Positions 1 to 7,900 of a stretch of 64,000 bases of DNA are shown here, one piece after another. The stretch covers positions 124,001-188,000 of the forward strand of contig NZ_JASKMT010000006.1 in assembly GCF_030124175.1 (NCBI RefSeq), read 5' to 3'. Position numbers and translations under genes: made by a program. The stretch is from Streptomyces sp. 549. GTDB taxonomy: Bacteria; Actinomycetota; Actinomycetes; Streptomycetales; Streptomycetaceae. Numbering within the stretch: the stretch's first letter is position 1; each line of letters starts with the position of its first letter. The notes under the pieces were generated by a model. The model searched no databases. It was not told where the DNA came from and saw nothing but the letters and a program-made list of their open reading frames with translations.

Positions 1-2
1 AC

Positions 3-397
3 CCGGCCGACGCCTTCCACCTGGTGATCCCGTCGCTGGGCGAAGCTGATGCCGGCTCGGCCACACCCGCTACGGCGCGCACGGCGTGGACTGGGGATCG
101 TTCCTGACCGGCGTGCTCGGCGAGACCGTGCCGGAGGGGCTGATCGGACTGCACCTGACCATGCCGTTCGCCGGCCCGCCCGCCGAGCAGGTCGCGCTCG
201 ACGAACGCGACCTGGCGGGGCTGGCCGCGCTGAACGAGTTCCCCGAGGACGCCCGCAGGCCCCGCGCCTGGTGCGAGCAGCGGTTCACCGACCTGCGCCG
301 GTGGACCGACCACGAGCACGGCGGCCACTTCCCCGCCCTGAAGCAGCCCGAAGTGCTGGTGTCCGAGCTGCGCTCGTTCTTCGCCGACCTGCGCTGA
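3..397 (+). pseudogene. epoxide hydrolase remnant (alpha/beta hydrolase, cut by left edge)
   Basis: The window opens inside a decayed epoxide hydrolase. A first piece (from position 3, FHLVIPSLG) lies in one frame. The nucleophile-elbow segment RYGAHGVDWGSF continues in another frame from about position 53, so bases are lost between them. The second frame runs through GLIGLHLTMPF to the family's typical tail (DHEHGGHFPALKQPEVL..ELRSFF) and stops at 397. The middle, where the lid would be, is missing: about 60 residues separate the elbow region from the His-containing tail instead of the usual 150 or more. The parts match the epoxide hydrolase family well, but the gene cannot give a working enzyme. 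It sits with a dead P450 and a patched SDR, which suggests a lost catabolic or biosynthetic cluster. Confidence 0.75.
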
Positions 398-497
398 GCC
401 GTTCGGCGCCAACGCCCGGCGCGTTGTGACCGGGCCGCCGCCACGACCGCCCGCCCAACCACCGTGCCCCGCCGCCGTTCCGCCCGTTGGAGGTTCA

Positions 498-1203
498 GTG
501 ACCACCGCCGAGGACGTCCGCGTCCACCCGTTCCCCGGTTCCAGCCGCCGCGGCCTGTCGCCCGGTCTTCGCCGAACAGGGCTTCTCCGCCGAGCGCGAC
601 GTGCTGTCCGCACTCACCACCGCCCGGGCGGGCGAGGACCGCCTCGACCCGGGCGAGCTGATCGGCCTCGGCTACACCCTGCTGGGCACCGGCTACGACC
701 CCACCGCGGGCCAGATCGGCAACGTCGCACTGACCCTGCTCACCAACCACCCCGCCCTGTGGCACCGCCTCGGCACGCACCCCGGCGAGGTCCCACAGGC
801 CGTGAGGGAGCCGCTGCGGGTGGTCAACCTCAACGCCGACGACACCTCCGGACTGCCGCGCATCGCCACCGAGGACGTCACGGTCGCGGGAGTGCGCATA
901 CCGGCCGGGGACGCGGTGTTCCTCTCCTTCGCCTCCGCCAACCGCGACGAGGCCGTCTTCGACGCGCCCGAGCAGGCCGACTTCCACCGCTCCCCCGAAC
1001 CGCACCTGGCGTTCGGCCACGGCATCCACCGCTACCTGGACGCCGGGCTGGCACGGCTGGAACTGGCCGTGGTACTGGAGGAGTTGACCAACCGATTCCC
1101 GCACACGCAGCTAGCCGTACCGGAACACGAGCTGCGCCGGCGGGCCGGCGACGTCAACCACAACCTGCTCGCTCTGCCCGTCCACCTGCGAAGGACCACC
1201 TGA
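498..1203 (+). pseudogene. cytochrome P450 pseudogene lacking the heme cysteine
   Basis: GTG at 498 begins a typical P450 N-terminus (TTAEDVRVHPFPG) that loses frame after about 23 codons. The frame resumes near 560 and runs to the stop at 1203 with the C-terminal part: the I-helix region (LLGTGYDPTAGQ, degenerate from AGxET), the ExxR motif (EPLR), and the segment before the heme. Roughly 180 residues between the two pieces are gone. The heme-binding loop reads FGHGIHRYLDAG where the family has FGxGxHxCxG, so Tyr replaces the iron-ligand Cys and Asp replaces the Gly. Without the thiolate ligand it cannot be a P450. The stop lies 2 bases before the next gene's GTG, so the order was probably once an operon. 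Confidence 0.85.
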
Positions 1204-1205
1204 TC

Positions 1206-2330
1206 GTGAACCACTCGTCCCCCACCGTGCCGCAGGGCGGCGTCCTGAACCAACGCGCGCTCAACCGGGCGCTGTTGGAACGCCAGTTGCTGCTCAACCG
1301 GTCCGAGATGTCCGCCTCGGACGCCGTCGCCCACTTGGTCGGCATGCAGGCCCAGGCGCCCGCACCCCCCTACACCGGCCTGTGGACACGGCTGGAAGGC
1401 TTCCGGCCCGAGGACCTGTCCGAGCTGATCAGCAACCGGCAGGCCGTCCGGCTGGTGATGATGCGCGGCACGCTGCACCTGGTCACCGCCGAGGACTGCC
1501 TGCGCCTGCGTCCCGTCCTGCAGAGCGCCCTGGAACGCTCGCTGACCAGCACCTTCGGCAAGAAGCTCACCGGTCTGGACGTCCACGAGGTGGCTGCCGC
1601 CGGACGGCAACTCGTCGAGAGCGAACCGCTCACCCTCGGCGGCATCGGCACCCGCCTCGCCGAACGCTGGCCCGACCACGACGAGTTCGCCATGGCCAAC
1701 GCCGTCCGTGCCCTGGTCCCCCTCGTCCAGACTCCGCCGCGCGGGCTGTGGGGCGGCGTCGGCCAGGCCGTGCACACCAGCGCCGAAGCCTGGCTCGGCC
1801 GACCGCTGGAAGCGGACACCGAGCCCGACGACCTGGTGCTGCGCTACCTCGCGGCCTTCGGCCCGGCCACCGTCAAGGACATGCAGGCCTGGTCAGGCAT
1901 GACCCGCCTCGCCGCCTGCGTGAAACGTCTGCGCCCCGAGCTGCGCGTCTACCGGGACAGCAACGGCAACGAACTCTTCGACGTCCCCGACGGCCCGCTG
2001 CCCGACCCGGACACCCCGGCCCCCGTGCGCTACCTGCCCGACTTCGACAACATCCTGCTCTCCCACGCCGACCGCAGCCGCATCCTCACCAAGGAGCAGC
2101 AGCGACGCGTCTTCACCCGCAACGGCCTGATCCGCGCCACCATCCTCGTCGACGGCTTCGTGCACGGCACCTGGCACCTCGACCGCAAGCGCGACGAAGC
2201 CACCCTCGTCGTCGAACCCTTCGCCCCCCTCGACCGCGCCGCGCGCTCAGCGCTTCAGGCGGAAGGCGAGGCGCTGCTCGCGTTCACCGCCGCCGACGCC
2301 GCCACCCACCACTTCCGCATCGACCCCTGA
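1206..2330 (+). CDS. AlkZ-like winged-helix DNA glycosylase (HTH_42 family)
   Basis: A 374-aa protein of the winged-helix HTH_42 (AlkZ/YcaQ) family. Members remove bulky alkylated bases or unhook interstrand crosslinks; AlkZ is the self-resistance enzyme of the azinomycin producer. The signature is clear: a QxQ catalytic motif at residues 48-50 (GMQAQAP), the pattern of the AlkZ branch rather than the QxD of YcaQ. The middle carries winged-helix repeats (LGGIGTRLAER, RYLAAFGPATVKDMQAWSG), and the C-terminal part a beta-barrel-like region (LPDFDNILLSHADR; LVDGFVHGTW). GTG at 1206 is chosen because it follows the P450 stop by 2 bases; the open frame extends upstream but only as the antisense-free shadow of the P450. 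It appears intact and is the one healthy gene of this relic cluster. Resistance to a genotoxin is inference. Confidence 0.88.
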   Translation: MNHSSPTVPQGGVLNQRALNRALLERQLLLNRSEMSASDAVAHLVGMQAQAPAPPYTGLWTRLEGFRPEDLSELISNRQAVRLVMMRGTLHLVTAEDCLRLRPVLQSALERSLTSTFGKKLTGLDVHEVAAAGRQLVESEPLTLGGIGTRLAERWPDHDEFAMANAVRALVPLVQTPPRGLWGGVGQAVHTSAEAWLGRPLEADTEPDDLVLRYLAAFGPATVKDMQAWSGMTRLAACVKRLRPELRVYRDSNGNELFDVPDGPLPDPDTPAPVRYLPDFDNILLSHADRSRILTKEQQRRVFTRNGLIRATILVDGFVHGTWHLDRKRDEATLVVEPFAPLDRAARSALQAEGEALLAFTAADAATHHFRIDP

Positions 2331-2389
2331 CCGGAGGGCCGGCGGGACACCCCGCCGGCCCTCCGGCCCCTTACCCGAGGAGAACCGCC

Positions 2390-3151
2390 ATGGCGGACAA
2401 GCCCTTCGCGGAACAGACCGTGGTCGTCACCGGAGGTGGCACCGGCATAGGCCGCGCCGCCGCACTCGCCTTCGCCGACCAGGGCGCCGCCCACGTCGTC
2501 ATCACCGGCCGCCGCCCCGAACGCCTCGCCGAGGTCGCCGCCCTGCACCCGGCGGTCCGTGCTGTCATTGCCGACGACACCACCGCCGAAGGCACCGAAG
2601 CCGTGGCCGCCGCCGTCGAGCAGTGCGGCGGGACGCTCGACATGTTCGTCCACAACGCGGGCGTGTTCCGCTTCAGCCCCCTGGGCGCGATGGACGCGGC
2701 GACCGTACGCGAGGTCATGGACATCAACCTCATCGGCCCGATGCTGCTCACCCGCCCGCCTGCTCCCGGCGCTGCGCGCCCCCGGCGGCAGCATCGTGCT
2801 GTCGTCTCCAGCCGGGCCGGCCACAACCCGACCCCGGTCCGCTCCGCCTACGCGGCGAGCAAGGCCGGCATGCACAGCCTGACCCGCACCTGGCCGGCCG
2901 AGCTGGCGTCCCACGGCATCCGCGTCAACGCCGTCGCCCCCGGCTTCGTCAAGACCGAGGCGTACGCGGCGAACGGTCTCACCGAGGACCAGGTCAACGG
3001 CCTCTTCGAGCACGCCAAGGCCGACATCCCCCTCGGCGCCGTCGGCGAGGTCGACGACATCACCCCCCGGATCACCCGCCTCGCCGAACCGGCGGGCGCC
3101 CTCGTCACCGGCCAGATCCTCACCCTGGACGGCGGCATGGGCCTGGCCTGA
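2390..3151 (+). CDS. SDR family oxidoreductase with a frame-scrambled middle
   Basis: A 253-aa short-chain dehydrogenase with the nucleotide-binding TGGGTGIG at residues 14-21, NAG at 89-91, catalytic Tyr154 and Lys158 (YAASK) and a C-terminal LDGG. GAGGAG lies just before the ATG at 2390. Residues about 123-139 (2756-2806) read PPAPGAARPRRQH, which is not SDR-like. The +1 frame over the same bases reads LLPALRAPGGSIVLSS, the expected beta-5 strand. So there is one inserted base near 2751-2758 and one lost base near 2803-2810, which together restore the frame. The strand carrying the catalytic Ser is scrambled, although a Ser pair (140-141) remains. Either two sequencing errors or a compensated mutation. 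NAD(P)-dependent; substrate unknown. Confidence 0.8.
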   Translation: MADKPFAEQTVVVTGGGTGIGRAAALAFADQGAAHVVITGRRPERLAEVAALHPAVRAVIADDTTAEGTEAVAAAVEQCGGTLDMFVHNAGVFRFSPLGAMDAATVREVMDINLIGPMLLTRPPAPGAARPRRQHRAVVSSRAGHNPTPVRSAYAASKAGMHSLTRTWPAELASHGIRVNAVAPGFVKTEAYAANGLTEDQVNGLFEHAKADIPLGAVGEVDDITPRITRLAEPAGALVTGQILTLDGGMGLA

Positions 3152-3956
3152 GGCCTCGGCTCGTCCTATCCCGGCATGCGGCCTGTGGTGCGGGCCGGCG
3201 ACCGTAGCGCCGCCATCGGCGGCCGGGTCCGCCGCCCCCGCGCCACGGGCCGCATGCGTGCATCCCTGCGGGCCGCCCCCGACTTGGCCGCCGCAGATCC
3301 CGCAACTGCGGATGGCCGGCAATTCAGCACTGCCGAACGGGGCTGGCAGTGGACGCCCGCTTCTGGCCGACCTCGGCGGTGCAGAAGTAGGTGATTGATC
3401 ACCAGGGTGCGAGCCGAGGAACACGATTCCAGAGCCATGCTGGCTCGCTGCCGCTCATCGAGCACAGCGAAAACTCCAACGAGGAACTTCCCCCCGGCTG
3501 AATGGGCACGGTGTTGTGCAGAAAGTCGCCGTCGAGTGCTCGCACAAGCTTCACCAACAGCTGAGGCGCCGGTGAGGGCCGTGGAGCTGACCGCATCACC
3601 CGAGACTCGAGGTTACTCCTCACGTCGAGAACGAACAGGTAGTCGTCGAAAAGGGTATGCCCGTTTGTCCACCCCGACGACATGTCGCAAACCATGCATT
3701 CCCATTCTCGCAACATGTTCCCACAGAATGCACAGGATGCGCCATACTGTCAGCAACCGCAGGACTCAACCCCGCCCGCTCAACGGCCAACCTCCTGCCA
3801 TCCTCTTCCTCGACCCACACCCGCTCGCGCCGCGTGAGCCCGCCCAGAAGCCTCTCTGTCTTCGGAGCGCGGGGGCCTGCATGGAAAGTGCCCACCAAAA
3901 CTCCTTGCCAGGGCGTTGCCGGATCTCTCGGCGAATGACTCGCCAGACAGATCGGC
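3152..3956. other. 805-bp stretch without a supportable gene
   Basis: Between the SDR and the orphan immunity remnant no frame has a ribosome site plus recognisable protein. GC falls from about 3380 rightward. A minus-strand frame at 3399-3716 begins with a protein-like stretch containing a CxxC pair (WECMVCDMSSGW) and the string FDDYLFVLDVRS. It may be the relic of another small toxin-associated gene, but it degenerates after about 45 residues and I do not call it. Confidence 0.5.
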
Positions 3957-4473
3957 TCATGGAAGTAACGGACGCACAGAAAGCCATTCCCTCAAAGTAG
4001 ACGCCTCTTCCCCGTTCACCGGAAGGTAGGGGAGAAGGATTTCGAGTGCACTGATGAGGTTCTTGATCGTCCTCAACTCCAGCATGTCCGCCCGCTCCAG
4101 GCTCTGCCAATTCCGAAACGAGGAGGCGAACTCTTCAGGGGTACGGTTGAGCACCTTCATGGCATCTGCTATCTGTTGCGCTTCCCATCGGATAGGCGCA
4201 CCAGCATGTTGGTATCCGGCTTTCCAGGCTTCTGATGACCGTCTGGCGATACTGGTCGACAACAGGGTTGCCGAGAGGGCATTCGTTAGCTCTCCTCCTC
4301 GGAAGAGGAGCTTGGTCGCGCACCGGGAGGTGGGGCGCCACCTCAGTCTCCATAGCACCGGTGCACTCGCCCGTGTACAAGTCGATGGAGATTCTCTTGG
4401 TCGACTGCCCTGAGGATAGGAAGAGATGCATTGCGCCGTCGCGGGACAACCTCATAACCTGGACTGGCACCAC
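3957..4473 (-). pseudogene. frameshifted orphan gene beside the RHS locus, probable old immunity gene
   Basis: Two overlapping minus-strand frames look like halves of one protein. The first, from ATG at 4473, reads VPVQVMRLSRDGAMHLFLSSG and on to APHLPVRDQ. The second takes over near 4310-4330 as LLFRGGELTNALSATLL and ends at 3957 with LISALEILLPYLP..ASTLREWLS. Together they would give about 170 residues. Composition is less GC-rich than the core, as in the toxin tip next door. I do not recognise the family. Position downstream of an RHS toxin and its immunity gene, together with an RHS fragment at 4600-4645, suggests a displaced toxin-immunity cassette. Function is inference. Confidence 0.4.
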
Positions 4474-4599
4474 GACCCGACATTATGATCGATAAGAGGC
4501 AAAGAGTCCACCCAAGACACTTAGCCAGCCGGGAGCTGGCGGCGTGAGAACGCGGGGCAATTTCAGGGCGGGCGAATCCACCTACCAGGAGTGAGGCTG

Positions 4600-4645
4600 C
4601 CCACGCGACGAGGTCGGTGACGATGACGTGGAAGCGGAAATCAAC
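4600..4645 (-). pseudogene. short RHS-core fragment
   Basis: The complement of 4604-4640 encodes RFHVIVTDLVAWA, close to RFLAIVTDLVGTPTHL encoded by the intact RHS gene at about 5629-5665; the DNA is also nearly identical over about 30 bases. It is a leftover of an RHS repeat end beside the orphan immunity remnant, the pattern left when a toxin tip is replaced by recombination at the conserved RHS core. Confidence 0.55.
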
Positions 4646-4657
4646 TTCACCATTGAA

Positions 4658-4933
4658 TCATTTGGTGATTTCAATGAATTTGGGCACAGATGCAATCGCC
4701 TCCTTGTCATTCCAGTCGTAGAGTACGACACCAATCGGAGCCTTGGCTCGCGAAAAGGTGATTCCGTGATTGCAGCAGTTGCACCAAAGCATGGCGTAAC
4801 TGATTCGCGTTTCCCTGTCTCCGAAATGCTTGGAATCTAGACATCGCCTACCACAGTACGGGCAGAATTGATCACGAAGAGGCGTTGATTCGAGACCAGC
4901 CAGTATTCTAACCCAATCCTTCTTGCTATTCAT
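4658..4933 (-). CDS. small zinc-ribbon protein, putative immunity to the RHS metallopeptidase tip
   Basis: A 91-aa protein starting at the ATG at 4933, which overlaps the last 8 bases of the RHS toxin gene, so translation is coupled. Earlier in-frame starts would lie deep inside the toxin. It carries clustered cysteines: C24-x2-C27 with C31 (FCPYCGRRC) and C51-x-C53-C54 (WCNCC), a probable zinc ribbon. No signal peptide or membrane segment is visible, so it should stay in the cytoplasm. I do not recognise the family. Its place, immediately after a toxin's variable tip in the same operon and with the same lower GC, is where immunity proteins of polymorphic toxins are encoded. Immunity is inferred from position only. 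Confidence 0.7.
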   Translation of the reverse strand: MNSKKDWVRILAGLESTPLRDQFCPYCGRRCLDSKHFGDRETRISYAMLWCNCCNHGITFSRAKAPIGVVLYDWNDKEAIASVPKFIEITK

Positions 4934-7900
4934 CACCGAGTCGACCCTTGTAGTGATTCCAGAATTGATATTCTGACGCATAGGCCGCATCTTCGTATTG
5001 CATCTGCTGGGCGTGCGTTCTACTTGGTCCGTGTAGGTCTATCTGCATTACATGCATGCGCTCGTGTCCGATTGTTTTCACTAGATTCTCCATCGTAGAA
5101 AACGCGTCAGGGTACAGAGTGATGACTCTATCGGGGGATGTGTGCCCGTACAGCCCCTTCCCTATGAGGTCGGGGTCTCGATCAATTTTGACGGTTACTC
5201 CGTCAAGTCCCACCCCAGCCTGGTTAGCAGCCTGCACGACCACGCGCTTCTGCATTGCTACTTCGAGTTCAGAAAACGGCCCCGTGTTTGATTCTCGACG
5301 CTCCAGCAAGTCGGGTCGCGAAGGCTCTGAACTACATGGCGCCAGCCCCAGTGGGTCCGTCCAAGTAAGCGGATTATGGACGTAAGCGGCCGGGTTCGGG
5401 GCCGGGGCGAGGCCGAGGGGGTCGGGGGTGGTGTAGCGGGCGGTTTCGGGGTCGTAGTGGCGGAAGTGGTTGTGGTGGAGGCCGCCGGTTTCGGGGTCGT
5501 GGTACTGGCCGGGGAAGCGCAGCGGGGTGTGGGCGGTGGCGTCGCGGTTCCAGGTGGTGGTGCCCCACAGGGTGGTGCGGGTGTGCCAGGCGGTGTGGCC
5601 GGCCTCGTCGACGAGGTGGGTGGGGGTGCCGACGAGGTCGGTGACGATGGCGAGGAAGCGGGAGTCGATCTCGGTCTGAGTGGTGGCGTCGGTCAGGCGC
5701 TCGGTCTGGGTGAGGGGGTGGAGGCCGTGGTGGTCCCAGGTGAGGGTGACAGGGTGCGGCAGGTCGGGGCTGGTGGTGGTCTGTTCGACCAGCGTGGCAC
5801 CGTCCCAGGTGAACTGCACCTCCTCGACAACCGCCTCGCCGCCGGTCCCGCCGACATCCCCACCCAGGCGTTGCTTGGCGGTGCGGCGGCCCAGTGGGTC
5901 GTAGCGGTAGCGCCAGCGGGTGCCGTCGGGGGTGGTGAGGTGGGTGAGGCGGTCGTGGGCGTCGTAGGTGTAGTGCCAGGTGTCGGGCTTGCGGGAGAGG
6001 CGGGTCTTGGTGCGCTGGGTGAGACGGCCGGCGGCGTCGTAGGTGTAGCGGACGCGGCCGGCGCCGGTGACGCGGGTGCCGGTGTAGGTGCGCGGGCCGG
6101 TGGCCTCGGTGCCGGGGTGGGTGTGGGGCCAGGTGGCGTGGGTCTGGTTGCCGGCCTCGTCGTAGGCGTAGGACTCGGACCAGCCGTCGGCGTGCACGGC
6201 GGTGACGCGGCCTGCGGGGTCGAGGGTGAAGCGGCGTGAGCCGGTGCCCGCCGACTCCCCGGTGTCGTCGATGCCGGTGAGGTAGCCGTCCGCGCGCCAG
6301 TGGTACGTGCGGCGGGTCAGCAGGTGCGCGTCGGGGCCGCCGAGGGCGGTCTGCTCGGTGAGGCGGCCTGCGGGGTCCCACTGCTGGGCCAGGGCAAGGC
6401 CCGGCCCGACGCGGCGGCCGGTGTGGCGGCCGATCGCGTCCAGGGCGAAGTCGACCCGGCGACCGGCGACGGTCATGCCCGTGCGGCGGCCCGCCGCGTC
6501 GTGGGTGTAGGTGGTGACGGCGCCCATCGGGGTGACGCGGCGGGTGCGGCGGCCGAGCCCGTCGTAACCGAAGGACGTGGTCCGGCCGTTGCTGGTCTCG
6601 GCCTTGACGCGGCCCGCCCGGTCGCGGTGGTAGACGAGTTCGCCGTCGTCGTTGGCCGCGCCGAGCAGGCGTCCGGCGACGTCGTAGGTGTAGGTGGTGA
6701 CGGCGCCGTCCGCGTCGGTGCGCTGCACCTCGTCGAGCAGGCCGTGGGTGAGGGTGACGGTCTGGCCGAGCGGGTTGGTGCGGGCGGTGAGGCGGCCGAC
6801 GGGGTCGTGCTCGTAGGTGAGGGTGCGGTCGTCGAAGTCGGTCTCGGAGGTCAGCCGGCCGCTGGGGTCGTAGGTGTAGTCCCAGGTGAGGCCCTGCGGG
6901 TTGGTGACGCGGGTGAGGCGCAGTTCGGCGTCGTGCTCGAAGGTGTGGCGCACGCCGTCGGGGCCGGTGCGGGCGGCGAGTTGGTCGAAGTGGGTGTACT
7001 CGAAGGTGGTGGTGCCGCCGTGCGGGTCGGTGTGGGTGGTGCAGTTGCCCTCGCCGTCGTAGGTCCAGCGTTCGTGCGTGCCGTCGGGGGCGGTGCGCGC
7101 GAGCAGCTTGCCCTCGACGTTCCAGGCGAGGTGGGTCACGGCCCCGGTGGGGTCGGTGACGGTGGTGACGCGGCCGAAGCGGTCGCGCTGGTAGCCGGTG
7201 ACGGCGCCGACCGGGTCGGTGATCTCGACCGGTAGTCCGGCCGTGTCGCACCGCACGCGGGTGACGGCGCCCAGCGGGTCGGTGACGGAGGTGAGGTGGC
7301 CGGACCCGTCGTAGGTGTAGCGGGTTTCGGCGCCGGTCGGGTCGGTGGCGGTGACACGGTTGCCGCGCTCGTCGTACCCGTACTGCCAGCGGCTTCCCTC
7401 GACGTCGGTGACGGCTTCGGGCAGGCCGAGGGAGTTGACGTCCAACGTCACCGAGCGGCCGTCGGGGCGGGTGGCCCGGGTGAGGTTTCCCTGCGTGTCC
7501 CACTCGTAGGTGGTGGTGCGGCCGAGTGCGTCGGTGCGTTCCAGCGGCCGGCCGCGCCGGTCCTGACGGGTGTACGTGGTGTGGCCCAGCGGATCGGTGA
7601 CGGCGGTGACGTTGCCGTTGCCGTCGATCAGGTGCCGGGTGGTGTGGCCCGCGGAGGTGGTGAGCGTGGTGACGCGGTGACCGGTGCGTTCGTCGCGTTC
7701 GTCGTAGGCGAGCCGGATGGCGAGATGGCCCTCGGTGCCGCCTTCGGCGATGCAGCGGTCGTTGTTGTCGTAGACGTAGTCGTAGCGGCGGTTGTTGGTG
7801 TCGGTCCAGGCGATGACGCGCTGCTCGTCGTCGTAGTCGAACCGCAGCGGCAGACCGGAGGAGTTGGTGACCGAGGTGAGGTTGCCGTCGGTGTAGCCGT

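Noticed and set aside
426..1205. Open frame leading into the AlkZ-like gene from 426
   Set aside because: It reads Arg/Pro-rich shadow sequence over the P450 remnant; the real start is GTG 1206.
1382..2389. Long open frame fused upstream of the SDR
   Set aside because: It is the +1 shadow of the glycosylase; the SDR has its own ribosome site and ATG at 2390.
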